In this document: in pieces, positions 47,726 through 57,265 of the stretch
Layout: each line of letters begins with the position of its first letter
How positions within the stretch are numbered: position 1 is the stretch's first letter
Assembly: GCA_028622995.1 (NCBI GenBank)
Contig: JAJQJQ010000036.1
Span: forward strand, 2,108,001 to 2,172,000
Direction: 5' to 3'
Origin: Panagrolaimus kolymaensis
Taxonomy: Eukaryota > Nematoda > Chromadorea > Rhabditida > Panagrolaimidae
Length of the DNA: 64,000 nt
Program-made: the position numbers and the translations under genes
The notes under the pieces: generated by a model
Told to the model about the DNA's origin: nothing
The model's input: the letters and a program-made list of their open reading frames with translations, nothing else
The model's database searches: none

Positions 47726-48504
47726 TTAAACGCATTTAGGAAGAATTAATTGTGTTGATTTCATTATGGCATCAGAAATAATTTGTCCTAAATTATCATT
47801 ACATTTTTCACTCACAGCTTTTTTGCTACATTCAGCATTGGATTTAATTGAATAACATGAATCACTGGCTGGGTCACTATTATCTGGACACTCTTTTACA
47901 AGAGAAATATCATCCAAACATTTGGCATCTTCATCAGAAACTAAAATAACGAAATATTTTTTAAATTATGTTTAGAGTTTTAAAAATTTTAATAAAACTA
48001 ACGATTCTTTGAGCAAACATTTTGTAAGAAAAAATCATAAACTATAACTTTTATTGCTTCTTGATCAGATAAACCAAAAACTTTAGCAAAAGTTTTTGAG
48101 GATAAACAATTTTTATCATAAACGTTTCCAAAGCATTCAGATTTTTCAATGACTTTTCTAAAACAAAATTAACGTTTAAATGCTTATTCGAAGGTATAAT
48201 TTTATGATATAGCTTTTCAATGAAATGATCAACCAAAATTTTTTTTTCTATGGACTAATTTGATTAAAAAAACACTTACTTGCAAACATCTGCAATTTGA
48301 ACACTTTCTAAATTGGCTAAACTTTTTATGTCGTCTATTAAAGGCGAATAGCATTTTTTTAATCCCTAAAAAAATATTTGTAAAAGTTTCAAAAAAATAT
48401 TTAAAATATTAAATATTTACCATTTCACCGCGAGAATCACATTGAGAGTAGGCAACATTAAAAAAAGCAAATGCACAAATAAAAATAGCAAGAAAACATT
48501 TCAT
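47726..48504 (-). CDS. secreted 12-Cys family (CDSRGE family), copy 3
   Basis: Exons 48504-48421, 48365-48280, 48157-48003 and 47940-47726 give 179 residues, the shortest member. The signal peptide MKCFLAIFICAFAFFNVAYS is followed by QCDSRGEM. Cysteines follow in KKCYSPL, DVCK, SECFGNVYDKNCLS, NVCSKN, AKCLDDISLVKEC, DSCYSI, AECSKK, EKCNDN and PKCV. Exon 3 is 155 nt, the length shared with copies 4 and 5. The promoter has GGCGGAG at 48601-48607 and TATA at about 48568-48575 (plus-strand coordinates, minus-strand gene), with the conserved block at 48661-48720. Confidence 0.85.
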
Positions 48505-48660
48505 TTTTGTTAGATTTTTAACTTTGAATTTATTTTAGCTCTTTTTTGTTAGCTTTGTTGCTACTGTTTTTATATTGCCTTCAAAAATGCAAGTAACAAA
48601 GGCGGAGTTCATTACGTTTTTAAACACTTCAAAAACTTAACCGCAAAACACAAAAATCCG

Positions 48661-48720
48661 TGGTATTTACTTTATTTCTCGATGTTCATTTAAGAGTTAA
48701 ACCTAACTATTCGTCATTCA
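48661..48720 (-). promoter_or_regulatory. conserved upstream block of 12-Cys copy 3
   Basis: TGGTATTTACTTTATTTCTC, then GATGTTCATTTAAGAGTTAA and TATTCGTCATTC. It lies about 157-216 bp upstream of the ATG at 48504, in the same orientation as the blocks of the other genes. It contains TATTTAC (TRTTTAC core). Confidence 0.6.
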
Positions 48721-48974
48721 AAAAATGTGAAGAATGACTGTTTTTTTTTTTGTAGCTAAAAAGTTCGAGGAAGAAAAGAATAACGTTTTTGTGTTTGTTT
48801 TATTTTTCGTTTGTTTAACTTCCGGATTTTTTTTTATTTAGTAAACGATTTTTTATTTTCGCTGGAGTATGTAATTGTTTGAGAAATAAATTTTTTAAAA
48901 AATTGATTATTAACAATTATAAAATAAAAGTTTCATCTTCAAAATAAAGATTATCAATATTTTTAATTTCAATA

Positions 48975-49849
48975 TTAGTGAAAAATTGTTGAATTTTCCA
49001 AATCATTTTTATATGGAACAATGGCTCGAACGCATTTTTCATCATTAAAAAGATCCATGAAACATTGAGAAACAGAATCAAACATTTGTTTAGGCGTTGC
49101 TTCCCAAATTTTATCAAAATGAAATCTATAAATTATTTTTAAAAAAATGTTAATACACTTTTTGAGTTTTTTAAAAAGATTAAACAAACTTTATCATTCT
49201 TTGATTTGGATGAATTCCATGAATATGCTCAACAAAAGAATAATGTCCAGCTTTTCTCACGTCGCTGACGGCTTCAATCCATTCAGAAATTAATTTTCGC
49301 TTTGCTGCTTCGAATAATTCTGCATTAATATTTTCAGAAATAATAGTTTCGAGCTTAAATTTAAAAAAAAAATGTTAGATGATTGGAACTAAGGTTGGCA
49401 AAAGGTAAATGTTCGAGAAATTTTTGATTTTTATTTTTTGTTAGATTATAAAAGATAGTATACAACTTTTTTTAATATCGAAAATTTAAAAAATGGAAAA
49501 ATTTCAATTTGTAAAAACAAAACAAAAAACTTACAACCACCCGTTTACTTTCTTCATAAGCTTTAATAAGATTTGTTGCTCGATAAATGGAAAACCGCAG
49601 CCCTGTGTTTCCTGTAACATAAAGATAAACCCCATATGCCAGGCCTTTGCCACGAATTTGATTATGTAAAGGCCCTTCAGTTTGTGATAAATATTCTGAT
49701 AAAAGTCTTGCATAAACAAATTTTGAATCCATAAAATCAAATTTGCATCCCAAAGCTTGAATGAGAAACGATGATTCGCTTGTTCCATGTGGAATGCAAA
49801 AACTTTTTCCCATATTTGTGAAAAGATCTTCAGAATATTCAGAATTTCC
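48975..49849 (-). pseudogene. M16 metallopeptidase fragment (C-terminal part only)
   Basis: Three exons (49849-49535, 49353-49190, 49125-48975) join in frame to about 209 codons ending in a stop. The sequence TEGPLHNQIRGKGLAYGVYLY followed by GLRFSIYRATN matches the C-terminal, non-catalytic half of M16 peptidases of the C. elegans C05D11.1 type (EGPLW..IRG.G.AYG). The N-terminal zinc-binding HxxEH half is absent. The first exon has a good acceptor (TTTTTTTAG) but only the membrane-protein segment lies 5' of it. It is either a truncated duplicate or part of a fused gene. Within itself it is undamaged. Confidence 0.65.
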
Positions 49850-49900
49850 CTAAAAAAATAATTTTGAACTTTACAAAAAAATAAATAATGGAAATCTTAC

Positions 49901-50469
49901 AATTAAAATTCGGCCAATTTGCCCATCAAAATTAAAAACAATTTTTCCTCTTGGTTCGAGAATAATTTCTGTTTCTTTTCCATTTGTATAAAGCATAAAC
50001 CAAATTCCAATAATTTGAAGGATAAAACCAGAGAAAATTTCAATTACATCAGAAATCAACCATGTAAATTCTTTATATCTAATAATAAGGCGTCAATAAT
50101 AAATAATTAAATAAAATGGGACATGACAAAGTGTCACGTGAATCCAATGAGCATGATTGTAATTGAAATGGTTGTATAAACTTAAAGCGGATGAAATAAG
50201 AATAAGGACCCGATTTTGTGACATTTCTTGATTTTCTGATGGAGTTAAATCATCCCAAAATATTGATTCAGAAAAATCACCTTTTTCATTCCAAATTTCA
50301 AAGAAATTACAAATATATTCTTTTAAAATTGAAATAGACCAAACAAATACAAATATTCTTAAACTCATGTACATTTGCTGTTTGACAAAGGTGTTGCGCT
50401 CGACATTTTTATTTATCACAAATGTGACAATGGCAGAGCCAACGCATAACCAAAGAAAAAATGTAAATT
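49901..50469 (-). pseudogene. multi-pass membrane protein fragment, possibly a damaged receptor
   Basis: Two coding-like segments occur on the minus strand: about 50469-50110 (FFLWLCVGSAIVTFVINKNV, then SLRIFVFVWSISILKEYICN and VLILISSALSLYNHFNY) and 50078-49901 (IEIFSGFILQIIGIWFMLYT). Together they suggest at least four membrane helices. The acceptor before the second segment requires phase 2, but no GT donor in that phase is available in the first, and no ATG leads the first. The second segment splices in frame to the M16 fragment, which may be accidental. The family was not recognised. Confidence 0.4.
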
Positions 50470-50764
50470 CTAAAAAGAAAAAAAATATATATATCTATAA
50501 AATTAACTTATTACCAACAAAAAAATCAAGGCCCAATGTTGAATTTATTTACTTAAAAACTTTTTTCATAAACTTTTTTTTCAAAACAAGTTTTTCTTTG
50601 TGCAATTTTCAAGCCATTCAAAAAAAGAAGTTTAAAACGATTCATCATTTATCAATTTTTATTTATTAGTTTAAAATATTTGAGGTAATAAAAAAAAATA
50701 GAATAAAACACAAAAAATTCAACCCGTAAAAATTAATTTAATATTGAACAATTAATTTATAATT

Positions 50765-51129
50765 TTATCGACCAATTTTTTTACTGATTATTTTTTTAGC
50801 AATAATTTTAGCTAAATTCAATTTTTTTATCTTGCGGTTGCGTGAATTGATGGAATCATTATTTTGTATGCAATCAGCTTTGTTTTCAACACAATTTCCA
50901 CCTTCACTATATCCTTGATTCCGACAACATGTGGCAACACCATCCTCTCCTCCTCCTTGGGAAGGGAGACGACAATGAAAGTCGCATTTTTCAATTAATT
51001 CTGCTGAAATTGATTCTGAAAAAATAAATGTATTAATAATTATTATGATTCAATTAATTTCTTTAACTTACCAGAAAAATAAGAAAGAGCAACAAAAACA
51101 AGAATAAAACTTATGATTAAATAACGCAT
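50765..51129 (-). CDS. small secreted defensin-like peptide with cationic tail
   Basis: Two exons (51129-51072, 51015-50765) give 102 residues. A signal peptide (MRYLIISFILVFVALSYFS) precedes a compact six-to-seven-cysteine core: EKCDFHCRLPSQGG, TCCRNQGYSEGGNC and KADC. The C-x3-C ... C-C-x3-GY-x3-G-x-C layout recalls cysteine-stabilised invertebrate defensin-type peptides. The last 30 residues are very basic and amphipathic (KIKKLNLAKIIAKKI). A role as an antimicrobial or secreted effector is inferred. Its promoter has GGGCGGG (about 51217-51223) and TATATC (about 51201) like the neighbouring 12-Cys genes. Confidence 0.7.
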
Positions 51130-51652
51130 TCTTATTTATTGTTAATTAAAAGTTATGTTTGAAAATTTTTTGAGTTTTTTAACTTTGTAGGACTCATTTT
51201 TATATCACTAAAATGAGGGGCGGGATATATGCATTTTGTTTTCAGTTTTTTTTAATGTTACATTTGTACAACAAGCAACTTATTTTCAATCAGAAAAAAA
51301 GATGTGGTGTGTTTACACAATCTTAAAAAAATCAAGCAAAATCTAAAACTTTTTTTATGACGTATTTCAGTTTTAAAAAAAATATATATTTTTTGTAGTT
51401 AAAGATTCACGCATAAAAGTTTTTATTGTTTGCTTTCTTTTGCTGGGGTTGTTAGCCCACTTTTTTTGAGTAATCGTGACTACAAAAATCCAAACATTCT
51501 TCTCATAACAGAAGCTAGAATGACGAATGGGTTTTAATCTTTTTAAAACTTTGTAAAAAATTGAGTAAGCAAAAATTTAAGATACTATACATATATTTAT
51601 TCATTTATTCTTTCAAAAAAAGTTAAACACATACAAACAAAAACATTAAAAA
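51130..51652. other. intergenic between 12-Cys copy 4 and the defensin-like gene
   Basis: It holds the promoter of the defensin-like gene (TATA and GC box at 51198-51225), a GTGTTTACA forkhead-type core at about 51308 and the 3' UTR of copy 4. The 3' UTR is near-identical to that of copy 5 (ACACATACAAACAAAAACAT). Confidence 0.5.
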
Positions 51653-52756
51653 TTATTTACAAAATGGAGATACTTTTTTTGTAGAATAATCAAAAGCATC
51701 ATAAAAATTTTGGGCCAAACTATCATTTCTGCATGTTTTGCTTATAGCATTTTGGGCATATTCTGCTTTTGATTTCCAGTATTCACATGGATTGCTCTTA
51801 TCAGTGTTGTTCGTTTTGATTTTTTCCACTGGCTTCATGCTTGCTGGGTGCCAATTTTGGGAAAAATTGAGATCTTCAGAATTATCTTCTGTGCTTGCCG
51901 ACAAGACCCGATTGGGGGGCCTAAAATTACGTCTCAAAAACTTAAAAATACCTCGACGCTTGCGTGCGGTCGATGAACAATCCTGCTGTTCACTTTTATA
52001 TTTGCATTGCAGTAAATCACGGGTAACTTCATTTAAACATTTGAAAATATCGTCCGAAACTAAAAAACTATGTTAAGTTTTTTTAGCTTTATTCATAAAA
52101 AAAAGACTAACCATTTTTCAAACATATTTGCTGTAACATAAGCTCACTTAATAATAATCCAACGGAATCATCAAAAGATAATTCAAAAACTTTTACATAA
52201 GTTGAAATATTTAAACCAGTGTTACATATTTTTTGGTTTATCGCCTCCGCCTCCGCCTCCGCCTCCGCCTCCGCCTCCGCCTCCGCCTCCGCCTCCGCCT
52301 CCGCCTCCGCCTCCGCCTCCGCCTCCGCCTCCGCCTCCGCCTCCGGAGGCGGAGGCGGAGGCGTGTAACACTGATTTAAACAACTTTCGGTAAAATTTTT
52401 TCCAAGACATTGAGATTTTTGGCTAATTTTTCTAAAAAATTAGATAGTTACGTTAATTAAACCAGGAATAAATTAACATGAAATTTACTGAATTTTGATA
52501 GTTAAAATGAAAAAAAAATCCCCCTACTTGCAAAGATCTGTATCATAAACAAAAGATCCATTGTTGAATTTTATTAAATCAATTAATAAATTTGGAGAAT
52601 AACAATATTTTAAAGTCTAAAAAATAATTATAACATTATTTGTAAGAGAATTAATTAATAAATTAAATGTTCTACCACTTCACCCCAAAAACCACATTCT
52701 TGTGAATTACCAACATTCAAAAAAGCGAAAATTGAAATAAAAACAAAAGCGTTCAT
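51653..52756 (-). CDS. secreted 12-Cys family, copy 4, with in-frame transposon-derived insert
   Basis: Exons 52756-52676, 52616-52528, 52431-52112 and 52059-51653 give 298 residues, over 100 more than its sisters. The signal peptide MNAFVFISIFAFLNVGNS is followed by QECGFWGEV (CDSRGE is lost). Exon 3 is 320 nt instead of 155, because a 157-bp element plus its 8-bp target duplication lies between CLN and ISTYVKVF. The frame stays open and adds a Cys/Tyr/Pro segment and 17 Glu-Ala pairs. Exon 4 carries a second extra stretch of about 64 residues with a basic patch (RKRRGIFKFLRRNFR), absent from copy 5. Whether it is still expressed is unknown. The closest relative is copy 5, with matching 3' UTR and C-terminus (AFDYSTKKVSPFCK). 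Confidence 0.78.
52217..52373. mobile_element. 157-bp hAT-like MITE built of a GCCTCC hexanucleotide array, inside an exon
   Basis: The ends are inverted repeats CAGTGTTACA / TGTAACACTG, and the element is flanked by 8-bp direct repeats ATTTAAAC at 52209-52216 and 52374-52381. The interior is (GCCTCC)n that turns at CTCCGGAG (about 52341-52348) into a short inverted arm. An 8-bp duplication and CAGTG-type ends fit hAT-superfamily non-autonomous elements. It contains no stop in the minus-strand reading frame of the host exon. Confidence 0.9.
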
Positions 52757-53209
52757 TTTTTTCTTGAACAATTCAAGACTTTGATTTGATTTTATTTTTT
52801 TAACTTTGCTATTTCAGATTTTATACTGCGACACGGAAAACATGGGTAATGGACATTTTTATTTTCTAAATATCTTTATTTGTTAAATAAGACAAAAACT
52901 TTTTCTTTGCGCATTTTTTTCAAACAAATAAAAGTAAGAGTTTAAAAACCATCCATCATTCGTCTACTTTTTTTTCTTTTTTAAAGAGTGTTCATTTTTG
53001 TTGTAGTAAATAAAGAAATGAAACAAAACACATAAAAAAGGAAAATAAAAATTAAAGTAGGTGTAAAAAATTATGGAATATATCGGATGTTGAGGTTTAA
53101 TTGGGAATATTATATTTTTAATTAAGTTTTTAAGAAGTTATATATATATTTATTCGTTTAATTATTTTTTCAAAAAAAGTTAAACACATACAAACAAAAA
53201 CATTAAAAA
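52757..53209. other. intergenic between 12-Cys copies 4 and 5
   Basis: The copy 4 promoter side has TTTTATAC at about 52814 but no clear GGCGGAG box. A degenerate upstream block (AAGTAAGAGTTTAAAAACC, ATTCGTC) lies at about 52932-52966. The copy 5 3' UTR is on the right. Confidence 0.5.
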
Positions 53210-53961
53210 TTATTTACAAAATGGAAATACTTTTTTTGTAGAAAAATCAAAAGCATCGTAAAAAATTTGGGCCAAATTCTCATCTCCGCATGTTTTATTT
53301 AAAGCATTTTTAACACATTCGCTTGATTCATTAAGAGATTTACATACATCATCGGTAATAGCTTTATTTGAACATTCTTTATCAAGATTGATTTTCCTTA
53401 AACATTCCAAATCTTTATCAGAGACTAAAAATAATAAATTTTTTTAAAGTAAATTTTTACCTATGTTTTTAAAAAACTAACTATTTTTTGAGCATAATTG
53501 CTTTAACAAAAAATCAGAGGATAAAACTCCAATAGCATTATCTTCAGTTAATTGAAAAACTTTTTGAAAAGTTTCAATGTTTAAACAACTTTCTTCATAT
53601 TCAGCTCCAAGACATTCTGATTTTTGGTTGATTTTTCTAAAAAACAAAAAATTATTTGATAATAAAATTTTATTTTTGCTGCTTCAAAAACATTTTCTAC
53701 GCTTTGAACTTATTAATGTTATTAAATCTTACTTGCAAATATTTTTAAAATCAAAATTGGTTGTTTCGGAAACCTTTTTTAAATCTTTTAATAAATCCAA
53801 AGAATAGCATTTTTTTAATCCCTAAAAAATATCACTATAAAATTAAAAAATATATTTAACTATTAAATGTTTACCATCTCGCCTCGAGAATCACATTCTT
53901 GAGAATAAACAACATTCAAAAAAGCAAAGGCTGAAATAAAAACAACAATAAAAGATTTCAT
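53210..53961 (-). CDS. secreted 12-Cys family (CDSRGE family), copy 5
   Basis: Exons 53961-53875, 53821-53733, 53636-53482 and 53424-53210 give 181 residues. The signal peptide MKSFIVVFISAFAFLNVVYS is followed by QECDSRGEM. Conserved cysteines lie in KKCYSLDLL, NICK, SECLGAEYEESCLN, LCSKN, LECLRKI, KECSNKA, DVCKSL, SECVKNA, KTCGDE and PFCK. It represents the pre-insertion state of copy 4. TTTTATAT (about 54024-54031) and GGCGGAG (54052-54058) form the promoter, with the conserved block at 54109-54170. Confidence 0.87.
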
Positions 53962-54701
53962 TTTCCTTTTAAATTTTTTAACTTTGAATTTAATTTGACT
54001 TTTTTGTTGCTTTGTTGCTACAGATTTTATATCCCTTCTAAAGAGATGAAAGGCGGAGTTCATTATTTTTTAAACACTTCAGAAATTTTTTTTCTTTCCG
54101 AAAAAAACGTGGTATTTACTTTATTTCTCGAAGTTCACGTAAAAGCTAAATCGATTCGTCATTTCAATTATTTTCAGATATCTAAAGAATGTTTGTTTTT
54201 TGTAGAAAAAAATTTCACATAAAAAAAACATCCTTCGTTGATTTTATTCTTGATTTGTTCAAAACAATTTTATTTTATCCATCTTTTTTTTATTTGTAAA
54301 TAAATAGCATATTCTCAAAATGTGTTTATTTGTACATAAAAAAGCTTGGTGTCATTGTGTTATGGTAAATTTCACACCAAAAACAAAAAATAATTATAAA
54401 ATTTTCAAATTTTGAGATTTTGTCGATAAAATTATCTACAAAGAAAAAATACAAAACCTTTTTATTAATATTATTTAATTTTAAAGTCACATTCGTTAAC
54501 TTTTCATTCTGCAGCGACAACTCAACTTTTGTTATGCTTCTTTTTGTACTGAAAACAAAGTGTTATAAACCTTTTTTTAAAATATTTAAAAAAAATATTT
54601 ATAAAATGAAACAAATTTTAGTTAAATAGTCAAAAAAAACAAGAAATAAAGAAAAAAATTCCAAGAAATTAAAACAAAAATTTTAAAAAATAATGTTTTA
54701 T
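53962..54701. other. intergenic, promoter of 12-Cys copy 5
   Basis: TATA and GGCGGAG lie at 54024-54058 and the conserved block at 54109-54170. The stretch 54200-54700 is AT-rich without coding signal apart from short low-complexity frames. Confidence 0.5.
54109..54170 (-). promoter_or_regulatory. conserved upstream block of 12-Cys copy 5
   Basis: GTGGTATTTACTTTATTTCT, then CGAAGTTCACGTAAAAGCTA and GATTCGTCATTTCA, about 150-210 bp upstream of the ATG at 53961. It is the best match to the blocks at 43924 and 55816. It contains TATTTAC and TTCTCGAA, a partial heat-shock-element arrangement. Confidence 0.6.
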
Positions 54702-55182
54702 TTAACTGATTCGTTTATATTTTCCAAGATATGAATTACATTTGGGGCAATAATGTTCAGCATCTTTACAGCCATCAATGCAAAATGGAATTAAACAACA
54801 TCCAAGAATCAATCTAAAAATTTAAAATTTGAATAATGAAAAGAAAAAAAGTAAAAAATAATTACATACCCAAAAATTATGCAGACTCCACAAAGTAACC
54901 ATGTAAGTAATCCATTTGTATATTCAATTCGAGTTTGGATGGTTTCATTACATTTGGGACAAACCAGTCCAAGAGGGTGTTGCTTAAAAGGTGGAGGAAC
55001 AGGCATAACCGTATAAATTGGAGGACCTAAGATAACTTTTTCAGCTGAAAAAAAAAAGAATAGTTTTTATTTCAAAAAAAAAAGAAGCAAAAGTTTTTAC
55101 GTTGTTCAGGCTGTGGCTGATGGGGCATTGAATCAGAATCAGGATAAATGGAATTATTTTTAGTTTCATAGAAATTAGACAT
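54702..55182 (-). CDS. LITAF-domain membrane protein
   Basis: Three exons (55182-55101, 55044-54870, 54813-54702) give 122 residues. A Pro-rich cytosolic N-terminus (MPVPPPFKQHP at about 42-52) leads to LVCPKCNETIQTR (first zinc knuckle). A membrane-inserting segment LLTWLLCGVCIIFG...LILGCCLIPFC follows, then the second knuckle HYCPKCNSYLGKYKR. This order, CPxC - hydrophobic - HxCPxC, is the complete LITAF/SIMPLE domain. Family members are zinc-dependent monotopic proteins on the cytosolic face of late endosomes and lysosomes. It is divergently arranged with tetraspan copy 2. A decayed copy lies at 44082-44355. Confidence 0.92.
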
Positions 55183-56000
55183 TTTTCTTTTTAAAAATAA
55201 AACTAAAAATAATTGCAACCAGAAAGAAAAGCAAAAAAATTAGTTAAATAACGAACGAAGAAACAATAAAAGAAAAAATCGATGCTTAAAAGTGATTCAA
55301 TGAAAAAAAGGCGGCCTTTCAGTTGAACAAAAGGAAAAAACAAACAAATGTATGGAAAAAAATTTCCAAAGCATTTTTTTATTTTAAAGCTAACAAAAAA
55401 TTTTAAGCAAGCTAATTCTGAAGTTTATTTTTGACAATGTCGCTTGATTTAAATTTTAAGATAAACACACAAATTTAAATGAGAGAAGTCAAAAGTAAGC
55501 TAAGAACAACAATTTAAAGAGGTTGCAGAACACAGATGCTACCTACCTAAGTTTTTAGTAAACAGTATTTTCTATTTGTTTTAAAACTTTTACATTACAA
55601 AATAAAATAAAAGAATGTATTTTTTTTTAAAAACGTAAGCAAAATTATGCATAAAATGCCTCGACTCCAGGAATACTTAACAAAAAAAATTGTGGGCTAA
55701 AATAAATGTAAAACAAAGGAAAAAAAGGAATCTCTTTTTTCGAGTGTAATTCTTGGCTACAAAAAAACATACAAACATTTTTTACATACCAGAAAAGAAA
55801 GTAAGTAAGTTGGTTAATGACGAATGGATTTAACTCTTACGTGAGCTTCGAGAAATAAAGTAAATACCACACGTTTTTCCTTTGTCTTAAAAAAAAATTA
55901 GGTTTTGAAGAAAGTATTTAACCAAATAAAAAATCAGCGCCTTCATTAATTATTTTCTTGTTTGTAAGAAAAAACTTAATTAAGAAATAAAAGTAGAAAT
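55183..56000. other. divergent promoter region, LITAF gene and tetraspan copy 2
   Basis: 818 bp. The conserved upstream block (55816-55875) faces the tetraspan gene. No coding signal was seen in the remainder. Confidence 0.5.
55816..55875 (+). promoter_or_regulatory. conserved upstream block of tetraspan copy 2
   Basis: AATGACGAATGGATTTAACT, then CTTACGTGAGCTTCGAGAAA and TAAAGTAAATACCACACG. It is the reverse complement of the blocks next to minus-strand genes, so its orientation relative to the gene is conserved. It lies about 126-185 bp upstream of the ATG at 56001, matching the spacing at the paralogue starting at 43798. It contains GTAAATA (forkhead core). Confidence 0.65.
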
Positions 56001-56661
56001 ATGGGTTCAAATCAATGTTGTTGCTTCAATATAAAGAATTGCGCCACAATTGTTGCAATTATTGGAATAGTTTTTTCCATTTTGACTATTATTGCTTCAA
56101 TACTTTCATTATTTTCATCAATATTTTATTGGTATTATATTCCTTTGGCTTCTTTCTCATTAATTATTTATATTTTGGTTTTAATTGGAGTTTGTAAAGA
56201 AAATCCAACTTTCTTACTTCCAGCTCTTATTTTCTTTGTAAGTTTTTTAAAATGTAAAAAAAATCAAAAATAGTATTTAAATTTTAGGGAATAGACATAT
56301 TTTGTAAAATTTTATATTTTATTGGATTTCTTCTTGTTGGAATAATCCTTCCTCAACGAATTGAAAAACTTTTTAATACAGACTTTGATAGAAAAGTTTT
56401 TGCTGAAAAATTTGATGAAAACACCGATAAAGCTATAAATGGTAAATTTCATTTTTTGTTTATCAAAAATTAAAAATGTAATAAACTTCTATTTTTTCAG
56501 TTATTCATTTGGCATTTTTTATTTCGGCTGGAATTGTAATTTTTTTAACAATTTACACCATTTTTGCTTTTATCGTGATATTTCGAACTCGAAAATATTT
56601 TAAATCTTTAATTGAAGAAGATACTCTTAAAGATAAAAATGATATTATTATTGTAGCATAA
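56001..56661 (+). CDS. tetraspan membrane protein, LAPTM-like, copy 2
   Basis: Exons 56001-56237, 56288-56441 and 56501-56661 give 183 residues. The start MGSNQCCCFNIKNCATIV and the first two TM helices are nearly identical to copy 1 (SSIFYWYYIPLASFSLIIYI). Exon 2 carries an extra 15 residues after the third helix (FNTDFDRKVFAEKFDEN...). The fourth helix is followed by FRTRKYFKSL. The change V2 to G2 gives MGSN, a possible myristoylation start, although the Cys cluster next to it would more likely be palmitoylated or metal-binding. Cellular role unknown. Confidence 0.85.
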
Positions 56662-57265
56662 GACATTTTTTATTTGTTGTATGTACATCGATTTATTTTT
56701 TTATTACTAAAATAAATTATTATAGAATTGTTTATCGCTTGTAAATCACAACTTTAGAGTTTAGGCGACTTCTCAAATGAATAATTATTTATTTTTGAAA
56801 GAAAAACAACAACATGAAAACACGGTTTTAAAGCAACAAAAAATTCAGCGATATAAGTTTTGATAATTTTTTAAATTTCCATTTATGTTTCTTGATTAAA
56901 AGTTTAGTAATTGTTTATTTTTTTGTAGTCAAAAAAAGTTTTCTCTAAATCTTTTCTTTGTTTTTTTCTTCTTCTTTTTTACAAATATTTCAAGCCCACT
57001 CTTTTTTCTAAAAAGAAAAAAAAAACTAAAGAATTAGGGAATTTAAGATTTTATAGACGTCATCATTTATTTTTCATTTACAAAACATACATATTTGAGG
57101 CGTTAAAAAAGTATTTTTCAAGTAAAAGGTTGTTGACACATCGTTAAAGTACTCACAGCTCTAAAATCGACCACGCCTTCTAAAACTTTTTTATGTATTA
57201 AAAAAAAATTTTTTGTTGAATTTTATTTTGTAAAATTGTTATTTTATTTTATAAAAAATACAATA
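56662..57265. other. intergenic, tetraspan copy 2 to 12-Cys copy 6
   Basis: A possible weak promoter lies before copy 6: CCACGCCTTCT at about 57171 and TTTTATGTATT at about 57188. Otherwise AT-rich spacer. Confidence 0.45.

Noticed and set aside
52243..52373. Possible simple-sequence expansion or CRISPR-like array
   Set aside because: The perfect hexamer has no spacers. Inverted ends and the 8-bp target duplication show it is a transposed unit, and the genome is eukaryotic.
52202..52410. Poly-proline and poly-glycine frames over the GCC-rich repeat
   Set aside because: They are other frames of the MITE hexanucleotide array. The frame linked to flanking conserved exon sequence is the Glu-Ala one on the minus strand.
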